Positions 18,158 to 26,488 of a stretch of 44,646 nt of DNA are shown here, piece after piece. Position numbers and translations under genes: made by a program. Source of the DNA: Micavibrio sp. (GTDB lineage Bacteria; Pseudomonadota; Alphaproteobacteria; Micavibrionales; Micavibrionaceae); NCBI GenBank assembly GCA_019634145.1, contig JAHQVU010000086.1:1-44646 (forward strand). Reading direction: 5' to 3'. The notes below the pieces were generated by a model, which did no database searches, was not told the origin of the DNA, and worked only from the letters and a program-made list of their open reading frames with translations. Position 1 is the stretch's first letter. Each line of letters starts with the position of its first letter.

Positions 18158-18769
18158 ATGTCCCCCCCAATGAATATCGATCTCTTATTTACCGCCAATG
18201 GTGATGCAGGCTTAATCTTGAGCCAGACCTTACCGCAAAAAGCCATTGGCATTGTTTTCGATTTTGAGACAGGTCTCTTCACCATTGAATATGCCGATAT
18301 GGATTATCTGGAGCTAAACATTCCCGTTCAATCAGACTTCTATGCAACGCTCGATGCCACCCGACACCTCCATCTCGGTTCAATCGTAAAATCACAAATC
18401 GCACAAGCCTATCAAGTCCCGATTATGTTTATGGATGATCCATACCGTATGGAAGCGCTCAATAATACGCCACCAATAAAAAGCCCACTTGCAGCCTTTG
18501 AAGCTTTCATGAAATCTTGTGTTTTCGGCCAACCCGTGCACCGCGGTGATCTGGCCGATGAAGGCAGCTCAAGCTGTATTTTGGGCGATTCCGCGCCATC
18601 ATCCTTGCAATTCGCACCCCATCTGGCACGCGCGCGAAACTTAGAAAGCGCACCACGCGCCGCACCATCAATCGGCCCATCCGGTCCCGGCCTTGGCGGC
18701 GGCTCTGCATCGCACCATACAAGCCGTATAACACGGCAGAGTTCAGATAAAAATTCTAATGAAGATTAA
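18158..18769 (+). CDS. Hypothetical protein with disordered C terminus
   Basis: I do not recognise this protein (203 residues from the ATG at 18158). The first 120 residues look folded, with alternating hydrophobic strands (AIGIVFDFETGLFTIEYADMDY) and no signal peptide. The last 70 residues are rich in Ser, Gly, Pro and Ala and look disordered. GAGG lies just before the chosen ATG. Two other in-frame ATGs, 39 bases upstream and 12 bases downstream, are possible. A run of seven Cs directly follows the chosen start. The gene is divergent from asnB. Confidence 0.65.
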   Translation: MSPPMNIDLLFTANGDAGLILSQTLPQKAIGIVFDFETGLFTIEYADMDYLELNIPVQSDFYATLDATRHLHLGSIVKSQIAQAYQVPIMFMDDPYRMEALNNTPPIKSPLAAFEAFMKSCVFGQPVHRGDLADEGSSSCILGDSAPSSLQFAPHLARARNLESAPRAAPSIGPSGPGLGGGSASHHTSRITRQSSDKNSNED

Positions 18770-18822
18770 GACAGATCAATTGATGGCTCAGGCTCATTCA
18801 ACTCTATTAAAAGATTACGAAG

Positions 18823-18986
18823 CTATGACGGCGGAAGCACATTTCTGCTGCCAGTCGCATCATTCTCTTTAGCGCGCACTTTTTCATCACCATCTTCCCT
18901 CGTCACATAGTGTTGATTACAGGCATGAAATAATGCAAAATAACTTTTAAGTTCTAAATCACTTATAGGCGCTTTTCTTCGCTCAT
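18823..18986 (-). pseudogene. Possible small gene after mltG, broken by a frameshift
   Basis: An ATG lies one base after the mltG stop codon and starts MSEEKR, then meets a stop two codons later. In the -1 frame the same region reads on without a stop for 46 codons as PISDLELKSYFALFHACNQH and onward, ending NVLPPS. The charged, protein-like composition and the operon-style spacing suggest one small gene that has lost a base near 18969. The alternatives are a sequencing error or chance. The function is unknown. Confidence 0.35.
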
Positions 18987-18987
18987 C

Positions 18988-20073
18988 TTAGTTCTGCTTT
19001 TTCCTTATTTTCCGCCACTTTTTTACATTCCGGTTATGCTCCGCAAGTGTTTTGGAAAATACATGACCTCCTGCGCCGTCAGCAACAAAATAAATATAAT
19101 CATGCTGTTCAGGGTCAATCACTGCGTCAATCGCCGCCCGCCCGGGATTAGCAATCGGTGTCGGCGGCAAGCCCGGATACTTATATGTGTTGTAGGGGTT
19201 ATCAACTTTTAAATCCTTGGATAGCAATCGGCGCCCTAATGGGCCTTTTCCATCATTCTTATGCCGACCCATGGTCAGCGCATAAATAACAGTCGGATCA
19301 GTCTGCAATGCAATGCCCTTATCTAGACGGTTTTCAAATACACCGGCCACTGTGCGGCGTTCCTCGGCTACACCCGTTTCTTTCTCAACAATCGCCGCCA
19401 GATTTAGCACATCACCGATAGTGGGCTTTAATCCCTTAAATTGCGCTTTTTCTGTATCCTCTGGACAAGAATAACTCTTAAAGTCCTCAAAATCCATCGC
19501 TTCGATCTTATCCCAGTCCAACGTACCCAATAAATACCCGCAAGCATCGAGCAGATTTTCCTTCATCTTGATCGCCATGCGCGCCACAACAGCTTCGCGA
19601 CTCTCACCTCTTTGATAATCATAAGTGCTGGGAAACAAACTGCCTTCGGGCGGGATATCCTTGATCTCACCACTCAGATCCTCCACGCTCTTAATGATCC
19701 GCACAATTTCGTATGATGTCAGACCTTCACGCACAGTAAAACGCCGCGCCAGAGTATCACCATCAACAAGCTTATTTAGGATTTCTCCCATAGAGGCGCC
19801 GACTTCTATCTCATATTCACCTGCTTTAATTTTTGAAGCTTTACCGCTAATACGTCCGGCTATTTGAAATATCAAAGGCTGCTCAATCACGCCCTTATTA
19901 ACCAGAATATCTGCTACACCGCCGATATTGCTGCCGCGCTCCACATGAATTTCCAGCATCTCGGCATTCATACCTGCCTTGTTATAGTGATGCTGCGCCC
20001 ATAAAAATACGCCCGCAACGCCAATGACGCCCAAAATAAATAAGATGGATATTAGATTAAATAAAAATTTCAT
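18988..20073 (-). CDS. mltG: Endolytic murein transglycosylase MltG
   Basis: MltG cuts nascent glycan strands at the inner membrane and limits peptidoglycan chain length. The 361-residue protein has one N-terminal membrane anchor (residues 4-26), a LysM-like segment, and the YceG catalytic region. Family motifs seen are PEGSLFPSTYDY, LAAIVEKETG with the catalytic Glu, LQTDPTVIYAL, and YNTYKYPGLPPTPIANPG. It follows fabF by 45 bases on the same strand, the usual place for mltG in alphaproteobacterial fatty-acid synthesis clusters. Confidence 0.95.
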   Translation of the reverse strand: MKFLFNLISILFILGVIGVAGVFLWAQHHYNKAGMNAEMLEIHVERGSNIGGVADILVNKGVIEQPLIFQIAGRISGKASKIKAGEYEIEVGASMGEILNKLVDGDTLARRFTVREGLTSYEIVRIIKSVEDLSGEIKDIPPEGSLFPSTYDYQRGESREAVVARMAIKMKENLLDACGYLLGTLDWDKIEAMDFEDFKSYSCPEDTEKAQFKGLKPTIGDVLNLAAIVEKETGVAEERRTVAGVFENRLDKGIALQTDPTVIYALTMGRHKNDGKGPLGRRLLSKDLKVDNPYNTYKYPGLPPTPIANPGRAAIDAVIDPEQHDYIYFVADGAGGHVFSKTLAEHNRNVKKWRKIRKKQN

Positions 20074-20118
20074 CGGGTTAATATAAGCCCCGTGAAAGAG
20101 TTTGAAAAGACTAAAGAC

Positions 20119-21390
20119 TTAAACCTTTTTCATCACAATAGAAGCATTCGTTCCGCCAAAGCCGAAAGAGTTCGACAGCACAATATCGAGATTTTTCTGT
20201 TTCGCTACTTTCGGCGTCAAATCGATGCCTGTACAATCTTCAGATGGATTCTCAAGGTTCAAAGTTGGTGGAATAATTCCCGTTTCCATTGCTTTGACTG
20301 CGTATATCGCTTCAACAGCCCCTGCTGCACCCAAAAGGTGACCGATTGCTGATTTAGTTGAAGACATAGACAGTTTATCCAGATTAGACGCGAAGAGGCG
20401 TTTTACAGCGCCAAATTCGATGCCGTCACCCACAGGCGTTGATGTGCCGTGTGCGTTGATATAATCGATATCCTCAGGGTTTAACTGCGCGCGTTTGAGC
20501 GCCGCTTCCATCGCGCGATAGCCGCCATTGCCGTCCTCGGCAGGGCTTGTGATATGGTGCGCATCACCGGATAAGCCATAGCCCACGATTTCACCGTATA
20601 TTTTCGCACCACGCGCTTTTGCGTGCTCATATTCTTCGAGAACGACAATACCTGCACCTTCGCCCATGACAAAACCATCGCGACCCTGATCCCATGGACG
20701 TGAAGCAAGCTCTGGTGTGTCGTTGTAAGCCGTTGAAAGTGTACGTGCGGCAGCAAAACCGGCCATACCGATACGACAAACAGCACTTTCGCTGCCACCT
20801 GCAACCATCACATCCGCATCATCGAACGCAATCAAACGCGCCGCATCACCAATGGCATGCGTACCGGTCGCACATGCTGTTACAACAGAGTGATTAGGGC
20901 CACGGAAGCCATATTTGATAGAGACATGACCTGAGGTGAGGTTAATAAGCGCGCTCGGCACAAAAAATGGGGATACACGGCGTGGGCCACGCTCTACAAG
21001 AAGTTTTGAGGTTTGATCAATTTCATCAAGGCCGCCAATGCCTGAGCCAATCAGCACGCCTGTGCGGTTGAGGCTCTCCTCATCCGTTGGCTGCCAACCT
21101 GCATCTTCGATCGCCTCTCTGGCTGCGGATATACCATATGTGATGAAATCACCTGTTTTACGCTGATCTTTCGGATCAACATCTAAATTTGGATTATACA
21201 AGCCATTTTGAGGGTTCTCATCCCCTGTACGCGGGATAATGCCTGCGATTTTTGCGGTGATATCGGACACATCAAATTTTTCGATCTTGCGAATACCGCT
21301 TTTGCCGTTTGTGATTTCGTTCCAGTTATGGTCTACGCCCATTCCCAGCGCAGTGACCATACCCATACCTGTAATAACTACACGACGCAT
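20119..21390 (-). CDS. fabF: Beta-ketoacyl-ACP synthase II FabF
   Basis: FabF condenses malonyl-ACP with acyl-ACP in fatty-acid elongation. The catalytic triad is visible: C173 in VVTACATGTHA, H314 in NAHGTSTP, and H351 in IGHLLGAAGA. The length of 423 residues is normal for FabF. It lies downstream of acpP on the minus strand with a hairpin between them. The order acpP-fabF-mltG is the conserved one. Confidence 0.97.
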   Translation of the reverse strand: MRRVVITGMGMVTALGMGVDHNWNEITNGKSGIRKIEKFDVSDITAKIAGIIPRTGDENPQNGLYNPNLDVDPKDQRKTGDFITYGISAAREAIEDAGWQPTDEESLNRTGVLIGSGIGGLDEIDQTSKLLVERGPRRVSPFFVPSALINLTSGHVSIKYGFRGPNHSVVTACATGTHAIGDAARLIAFDDADVMVAGGSESAVCRIGMAGFAAARTLSTAYNDTPELASRPWDQGRDGFVMGEGAGIVVLEEYEHAKARGAKIYGEIVGYGLSGDAHHITSPAEDGNGGYRAMEAALKRAQLNPEDIDYINAHGTSTPVGDGIEFGAVKRLFASNLDKLSMSSTKSAIGHLLGAAGAVEAIYAVKAMETGIIPPTLNLENPSEDCTGIDLTPKVAKQKNLDIVLSNSFGFGGTNASIVMKKV

Positions 21391-21433
21391 ATCTATATCC
21401 TCTTACTTGTAGCCCTATTCACTTAACGCAAAA

Positions 21434-21454
21434 CAGCCGCAAATATAGCGGCTG
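21434..21454 (-). terminator. Hairpin between acpP and fabF
   Basis: CAGCCGC (21434-21440) and GCGGCTG (21448-21454) form a perfect 7-bp GC-rich stem with a 7-base loop. On the minus strand it lies 31 bases after the acpP stop and is followed by TTTT. It is probably a partial terminator or processing site that leaves abundant acpP mRNA and lower fabF mRNA, as often seen for this gene pair. Confidence 0.6.
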
Positions 21455-21485
21455 CATTGAAACTAAATCGACCTAATACAAAAAA

Positions 21486-21722
21486 TTAGGCAGCGTTTGC
21501 TTTGATGAAGCTTACTGCATCGCCAACAGTCTGAATGTTTTCGGCCGCATCATCAGGAATTTCAACATTGAACTCTTCTTCGAAGGCCATAACCAACTCA
21601 ACTGTGTCCAGTGAGTCTGCGCCCAAATCATCAATAAAGCTTGCGCCTTCAGTTACTTTCGCTTCGTCAACACCAAGGTGCTCAACTACAATCTTTTTAA
21701 CGCGATCAGCTACATCACTCAT
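21486..21722 (-). CDS. acpP: Acyl carrier protein
   Basis: The 78-residue acidic protein carries growing fatty acyl chains on a phosphopantetheine arm attached to S37 in the invariant [12 protein letters not shown] motif. The length and composition are typical. A 224-base gap upstream gives room for its own promoter, and a hairpin follows the gene. fabG, the usual upstream neighbour, is about 2.2 kb away because a HAD hydrolase and a response regulator lie between. Confidence 0.97.
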   Translation of the reverse strand: MSDVADRVKKIVVEHLGVDEAKVTEGASFIDDLGADSLDTVELVMAFEEEFNVEIPDDAAENIQTVGDAVSFIKANAA

Positions 21723-21913
21723 CGTAAATCCTATCTCTTTTAGTTTTAAATTAATGTGGTAGCGGATCCTCCCGCCAAAACTGCCGTGACTTTAATCAGG
21801 CCGTTTCAGGATTGCAAGCCTATTTTTGCTATTAACCCGTCAATTGCACTAAATCACTTATACAGCCCCTAACGAGGTAACATAATATCAAACAAGATCC
21901 AACACTTTCAAGG

Positions 21914-21922
21914 TCCCCCCCC
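21914..21922. repeat. Homopolymer of nine Cs
   Basis: Nine Cs in a row lie between the 3' end of the HAD hydrolase gene and the acpP upstream region. Such a tract is prone to slippage. It is outside any coding sequence, so it could only act on RNA or promoter spacing. Confidence 0.6.
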
Positions 21923-21946
21923 CGACTTTTGTGGATAAAGCTGAAT

Positions 21947-22606
21947 TTATATATGTTTTTCAGCCTCCTTTAGACACTCTATAATTATCTCCGCGCCCGC
22001 GTCGCGAAGACGCTTTGCCTGCCGATCCTTATCATGCGCTGAGCCAACATAGCCCAAAACCTTAATATTCGCAGCAACAGCCGCTTGCACACCCGCTGGA
22101 CTATCTTCAAGCACAATAGAGCGTTTATAGTCATGCTCCATCTGATCACAGGCAAATAAGAACAAATCAGGCGAAGGCTTTGGACGTGGCACTTGCGCCT
22201 TGGTGAAAACATGATGATCGGCAAAATACTGCTTAAGATTAGTGACGCTCAAGCTTTGCAAAACATTTTTACGCTCGCCATTTGAAGCCACACATAGTTT
22301 ATGCACACCGTGCATACGCCCAAGCAAAGCATCAGCATTGTCGCATGGCAAAAACTCCTCTTTCATACGCACCTCGGCATGGCGCACATAGCGCTCGACC
22401 AGATCATCAGGCAAAGGCTTGCCATGTTTGCTCTCAACGATCTCTCGTATGACCGACCAGCTATGCCCGCCGAATAGATCAAGGCAAACATCAAGCGTAT
22501 ATTCTGGATATCCCAGTTCGCCCAGAAGATCAGAATTTATAGCATTGTATATATGCTCGCTATTGACCAGCGTTCCGTCACAATCGAAAATAAGTAAAGT
22601 GTCCAT
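21947..22606 (-). CDS. HAD-superfamily hydrolase (phosphoglycolate-phosphatase-like)
   Basis: This 219-residue HAD hydrolase has motif I DCDGTLVNS (residues 9-17) with the Asp nucleophile, a helical cap domain of subclass IA, motif II CVASNGERK, motif III Lys in the RPKPSPDLF segment, and motif IV VLEDSPAGVQAA. It probably removes phosphate from a small sugar phosphate or similar. The substrate is not evident. It lies 40 bases downstream of the response regulator gene on the same strand, so the two may be co-transcribed. Confidence 0.88.
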   Translation of the reverse strand: MDTLLIFDCDGTLVNSEHIYNAINSDLLGELGYPEYTLDVCLDLFGGHSWSVIREIVESKHGKPLPDDLVERYVRHAEVRMKEEFLPCDNADALLGRMHGVHKLCVASNGERKNVLQSLSVTNLKQYFADHHVFTKAQVPRPKPSPDLFLFACDQMEHDYKRSIVLEDSPAGVQAAVAANIKVLGYVGSAHDKDRQAKRLRDAGAEIIIECLKEAEKHI

Positions 22607-22646
22607 AGAGGTTTTATGCCATTAAAGATCGAAAATGGCCAGCACC

Positions 22647-23363
22647 TTATTCAACCGCGCCGATAAACATATAACCAACATTGCGAATGGTTTTGATATA
22701 ACGCGGGTCGCGCGAGTCATCGCTAAGCTTGGAACGGATGCGTGTGATTTTAATGTCCACCGCGCGATCGCTTGTATCCATGTCGTAATCGTGAAGAAGA
22801 GCAAAAAGAATATCACGGCTTTGCGCCTTGTTTTTCGCCAGCACAAGCTTTTCCAGCACCATATACTCTCCTGTTGTCAAATCTGCAGATTCACCATCCC
22901 TCGAAAACACTTGGTATTGTTCGCGGTCAATAATCCACTTATCGAGCAAAATTTTATCGACCCTAGCCTGTCCATAATCATTTGCAGTATCCGACTGCAC
23001 CCTTCTTAATACTGCTTTAATCCGCGCCGATAGCTCACGGGGTTGAAAGGGCTTTGCAATATAATCATCCGCGCCAGCTTCTATACCTATGATTTTGTCG
23101 ATATCATCACCGCGACCACTCAGCATAATTACCGGAATATTCCCATGCGTTGCTCGGTACTGACGCAATACAGTCATACCATCAGTGTCCGGCATCATCA
23201 GATCGAGCACAATCAGATCGATCTGATTCGAATTCATAATCTCATCAGCCGCTTGGATATTGCTGACCGCAAAGATATCAAAGCCCTCCTTCTGAAGATA
23301 TTCCTTAACAATCAAAAGCGTGACTTCACAATCATCTATACATAATATTTTGGCATTACTCAT
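22647..23363 (-). CDS. OmpR/PhoB-family response regulator
   Basis: The 238-residue protein has an N-terminal receiver with D10-D11, acceptor D54 in IVLDLMMPD, S82 and K104 in IAKPFQP, and a C-terminal winged-helix DNA-binding domain ending with IRSKLSDDSRDPRYIKTIRN. It is a complete transcription factor of the OmpR/PhoB class. No kinase gene adjoins it. It is divergent from a small membrane protein gene at 23515 and might control it. It sits inside the fatty-acid synthesis cluster. Confidence 0.92.
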   Translation of the reverse strand: MSNAKILCIDDCEVTLLIVKEYLQKEGFDIFAVSNIQAADEIMNSNQIDLIVLDLMMPDTDGMTVLRQYRATHGNIPVIMLSGRGDDIDKIIGIEAGADDYIAKPFQPRELSARIKAVLRRVQSDTANDYGQARVDKILLDKWIIDREQYQVFSRDGESADLTTGEYMVLEKLVLAKNKAQSRDILFALLHDYDMDTSDRAVDIKITRIRSKLSDDSRDPRYIKTIRNVGYMFIGAVE

Positions 23364-23514
23364 TCAGCTTATCCTGCAATTACTAGTTACATTTACTATA
23401 GCGTACAAAACTGAAACAATTCTAAACAAAAAGAAACATCGACGACATATGTATGAAATAGCTACTTGCTAAAGTGAAAATATAAGCAATACAAACACAG
23501 CAGGAGATGTAGAG

Positions 23515-23733
23515 ATGACACATTATACCCCACGCACCCAGACCCACGAGACCACCTGTGCAGTTATCTTTACGTCCCTGATTGTATTGGTTTTAGTAAC
23601 ATCCATATTATTCGCATTCAATAGCACTGGGCCGATCATTCTGGGTACAGAATTAAACACTAACGGGTTGGTGGAGTATATTTGCCTCGGCAACGGCTGT
23701 GAAAACTATACGCAGTTTGCCTGGATCGATTAA
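23515..23733 (+). CDS. Small single-span membrane protein
   Basis: This 72-residue protein has one clear hydrophobic segment (about residues 17-39, AVIFTSLIVLVLVTSILFAF) followed by a polar tail with two cysteines in ICLGNGCENY. AGGAG lies 12 bases upstream of the ATG with GTAGAG nearer. I do not recognise the family. It lies between the divergent response regulator and a 30-codon reading frame, which it could co-express. Confidence 0.6.
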   Translation: MTHYTPRTQTHETTCAVIFTSLIVLVLVTSILFAFNSTGPIILGTELNTNGLVEYICLGNGCENYTQFAWID

Positions 23734-23750
23734 TTTAATTAGAGGTAAAA

Positions 23751-23843
23751 ATGAGCAATAAGGATATTTGGTTTCTAGATATGGACATAGAAAAAGTATA
23801 CTTCATTGATATTCCGCAAAAAAGCGCAAGCCATACAGCATAA
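23751..23843 (+). CDS. Candidate 30-residue peptide
   Basis: A 31-codon frame starting MSNKDIWFLDMDIEKVYF and ending SHTA has a good ribosome site (AGAGG six bases before the ATG). It starts 17 bases after the membrane protein stop and ends 30 bases before a strong terminator, which together bracket it as a transcribed unit. No family is recognised, and at this length it could be chance. Confidence 0.4.
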   Translation: MSNKDIWFLDMDIEKVYFIDIPQKSASHTA

Positions 23844-23870
23844 ACTATAAAAGCATCTGCCATAGGACTA

Positions 23871-23899
23871 AAAAAGGGGCTTAAAGCCCCTTAATTTTT
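23871..23899. terminator. Bidirectional intrinsic terminator
   Basis: AAGGGGC and GCCCCTT (23874-23880 and 23886-23892) form a 7-bp stem with a TTAAA loop. On the plus strand AATTTTT follows. On the minus strand the stem is followed by a run of Ts (complement of the As at 23871-23875). It ends the small-protein unit on one side and fabG on the other. Confidence 0.8.
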
Positions 23900-23914
23900 C
23901 GAACCTATAGCGAG

Positions 23915-24652
23915 TTAAATCATTGCCATTCCGCCATTCACGTGAATAGTCTGTCCAGTTACATATTGAGATTCTTTTGACGCCAAATACAAAGCTGCCG
24001 CTGCGATATCTTCTGATGAACCCATTCTCCCAGCAGGAATTGTAGAGTTGATCTTGGATTTTTGATCATCATTAAGCGCTTCAGTCATAGCCGTCGCAAT
24101 AAATCCAGGCGCGATACAATTGATTGTAATGCCACGCGAAGCAACTTCCGCTGCCATCGCCTTGCTCCAGCCAATCATACCCGCTTTTGAAGCCACATAG
24201 TTACATTGACCCGGGTTGCCTGTCACACCGACTACAGAGGCAATATTAACCACGCGTCCATAACGGCGCTTCATCATGCCACGCTGTAGTGTCTGCGCAA
24301 GCTTGAAAGTCGATGTCATGTTAACATCAATCACCTGTTGCCAATCGGCATCACTCATGCGCATGGATAGACCATCGCGCGTCAAACCGGCATTGTTCAC
24401 CAAAACATCAATTTGGCCCAGCGCTTCTTCTGCACGTTTCGCCAACTCCACGGCCGCATCCGTGGTCGATAGATCCGCCGCCAATACCGTTACGCGATTA
24501 CCCAACTCGGAAGCCAGAGCATTAAGCTTATCTTCATTACGCCCTGAAATACCGACATGCGCCCCTGCTGCGTGTAAAGCTTTGGCGATTTCACCACCAA
24601 TACCGCCTGTTGCGCCGGTTACCAATGCTTTTTGGCCTGTAAGATCGAACAT
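23915..24652 (-). CDS. fabG: 3-oxoacyl-ACP reductase FabG
   Basis: FabG reduces 3-ketoacyl-ACP with NADPH in fatty-acid elongation. The 245-residue SDR has the cofactor motif GATGGIGGEI (residues 13-22), NNAG at 86-89, and catalytic S139, Y152 and K156. The C terminus YVTGQTIHVNGGMAMI is typical. It stands alone on the minus strand between a terminator and the plus-strand hypothetical gene at 24881, although its ancestral neighbours are fabD and acpP. Confidence 0.96.
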   Translation of the reverse strand: MFDLTGQKALVTGATGGIGGEIAKALHAAGAHVGISGRNEDKLNALASELGNRVTVLAADLSTTDAAVELAKRAEEALGQIDVLVNNAGLTRDGLSMRMSDADWQQVIDVNMTSTFKLAQTLQRGMMKRRYGRVVNIASVVGVTGNPGQCNYVASKAGMIGWSKAMAAEVASRGITINCIAPGFIATAMTEALNDDQKSKINSTIPAGRMGSSEDIAAAALYLASKESQYVTGQTIHVNGGMAMI

Positions 24653-24880
24653 ATTTTTTCCTCATAATTTATTGCGATACCGCATTTTTCTCTTTATTTT
24701 CTAACCTTAAAAGAATTATAAGTCCGCCTGCACCATGTCAATGGTTATCGGAAAACTAACCCCACCCGTCCATTAACGAGGAAAAATCGAAGAATAAGTT
24801 ATCATACTTTAGCTTTTTCTTAAGGCCGATTGCATAAAATGAAAGTATGACAGCAAACGAACAGGTTAACAGAGGTTAAA

Positions 24881-25357
24881 TTGAGCAACTCTTCATCCGG
24901 ATCGGAACATATTCCGACAAGCAACCACATCGTGCCGTTAAACCACGGCGACATATGGGATATCGTATACCATTTTTGCCCAACAGGAAGCCGTGCGCAA
25001 TACACACCCGCAATGGGCTTACAGGCCTTTCATGACGCAGTATGCAGTGCATTTGCGCATATAGACCTTCCAGCAAAGGACCGCACACGCATTAATGATT
25101 TTATCAACGCGCTACAGGATTTATACGAAACAGTCGCCGAACAAGACCAAAGCGCAGAGGCCTTCATGGTAGAGGGTGAAGACTTGAAGGATATTTCCGC
25201 CAACCTCGATTGCTTGCGACAGGTTATATGCATTCAACACGCGGAACTTCATCATCATGATATATCATCGGCACTCCTTTGGGCGAAAACAGCCCTTCGT
25301 CGATTGATAAAAAATGGATGGAATGCAGGCTACGACACGACCTGTGCACTAACGTAA
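24881..25357 (+). CDS. Hypothetical protein
   Basis: I do not recognise this 158-residue soluble protein. It appears helical, with Cys and His scattered through it (IQHAELHHHDI near 120-130). The start is TTG with AGAGG five bases upstream; there is no nearer ATG in frame. The gene lies on the opposite strand to fabG and fabD, between them, and seems to be an insertion in that cluster. The next gene (inositol monophosphatase family) follows at 75 bases. Confidence 0.6.
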   Translation: MSNSSSGSEHIPTSNHIVPLNHGDIWDIVYHFCPTGSRAQYTPAMGLQAFHDAVCSAFAHIDLPAKDRTRINDFINALQDLYETVAEQDQSAEAFMVEGEDLKDISANLDCLRQVICIQHAELHHHDISSALLWAKTALRRLIKNGWNAGYDTTCALT

Positions 25358-25432
25358 AAGCTTAAACGAGAGCAATTCCTTGCTTTTTCACACAATATGG
25401 GGTTTGATTGCCTTGAGTTAAAGGGTGAGCAT

Positions 25433-26275
25433 ATGCTTGATCAGCAAACATTCGAGAGTGTAAACACGCTAATTAAAGATATTGGCGATAATCTTATTCA
25501 ACCCTATTTTAAAAACCTTGATGATAGCCAAATTTTCACAAAGACATCCGCGACAGATCTCGTTTCCGTTGCCGACCGCGAAGCTGAAATTGCCCTATCC
25601 AAGGGATTAACCCAGCTTTTAGAGGGCAGCCTTTTCTTTGGTGAGGAGGGCTTCAGCGCCGATGAAAATATCATCGCCAACATAACCCAGACTGACAAAC
25701 CTGTATGGATAGTAGATCCCATAGACGGCACGCGCAATTTTGTCCACGGCAAAGATGGCTTCGGTATCATGTGCGCACTTTATTTCAATGGAAAAGTGCA
25801 GGCGAGCTGGCTCTACGAGGTGGCGAGTCACACGATGACCAGTTATAAATTAGGCGATAATGTTGTGCTCAATGGAGAGGCGTTACAGAACTTTACCGCG
25901 CCTAACACCGACAACCTTTTGGGGCGCGGCGGCTTTGCATTCTTAAACAAAGCACACCTCGATGAAATCGCCCATAAAGCATCGGATATCAATATCGATC
26001 CCGCCGGAATGCCCTCCATCATGATTTATGACCGCTTACTACGCAGCGAGTTGGATTTCCTGGTCTTCAAACGCACCCACGCATGGGATCATGTACCGCC
26101 ATGTGCAATGGTCGAAGCCCTTGGCGGCTGCGCCTTAAATTGGAGCGGAAAGCCTTATCTAAGTAACATTCACCGCACAACCGATGGCCTGATTGTCGCC
26201 CGTGACAAGGCAACAGCCGATAAAATTTTGAATGACCTTATCACCCCGATGCTAGCCCTTGCTAAAGCGTCCTAG
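25433..26275 (+). CDS. Inositol monophosphatase family protein
   Basis: This is a magnesium-dependent phosphatase of the inositol monophosphatase fold. Metal-ligand motifs are seen as GEEGFSAD (E71-E72) and WIVDPIDGTRNF (D95, D98), and the C-terminal AWDHVPPCAMVEALGG supplies the last Asp. The protein from the ATG at 25433 has 280 residues. I chose this start because AGGGTGAG precedes it and the upstream ATG has no ribosome site. Substrates of the family include inositol phosphate, PAP and fructose-1,6-bisphosphate. Which one applies is not clear. Confidence 0.85.
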   Translation: MLDQQTFESVNTLIKDIGDNLIQPYFKNLDDSQIFTKTSATDLVSVADREAEIALSKGLTQLLEGSLFFGEEGFSADENIIANITQTDKPVWIVDPIDGTRNFVHGKDGFGIMCALYFNGKVQASWLYEVASHTMTSYKLGDNVVLNGEALQNFTAPNTDNLLGRGGFAFLNKAHLDEIAHKASDINIDPAGMPSIMIYDRLLRSELDFLVFKRTHAWDHVPPCAMVEALGGCALNWSGKPYLSNIHRTTDGLIVARDKATADKILNDLITPMLALAKAS

Positions 26276-26463
26276 CATCGTCTTCGCTGACCGGATATTT
26301 TTTGTCCCTTGCAGACAAAAGGCGAGGAGCTTAGCTCACGAGGTAAAATAACCTGATTAAAACGGCTATTACTGCTAAATTTATAGATAAAGAGCTGCTC
26401 AAATGTTTCCACCACCAGCACTTCTTCACAATCGGGATATAGCTTTGATCTTTCATAGCCCAA
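26272..26463 (-). CDS. Doubtful small reading frame after fabD
   Basis: A 63-codon frame starting at a TTG (LGYERSKLYPDCEEVLVVET) lies downstream of fabD on the same strand and ends four bases inside the 3' end of the phosphatase gene. Its codons look protein-like, but it has no ribosome site and begins inside the loop of an inverted repeat. It may be a decayed gene or nothing. Confidence 0.2.
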   Translation of the reverse strand: MGYERSKLYPDCEEVLVVETFEQLFIYKFSSNSRFNQVILPRELSSSPFVCKGQKISGQRRRC

Positions 26464-26487
26464 GCTTAAAAGTTATGAAAGATCAAA
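26444..26487. repeat. 14-bp perfect inverted repeat downstream of fabD
   Basis: TTTGATCTTTCATA (26444-26457) and TATGAAAGATCAAA (26474-26487) are exact reverse complements separated by 16 bases. The structure begins one base after the fabD stop. No T-tract follows on either strand, so it is not a standard terminator. It could be an mRNA 3'-end stabiliser, a processing site or a protein binding site. Confidence 0.7.
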
Positions 26488-26488
26488 T

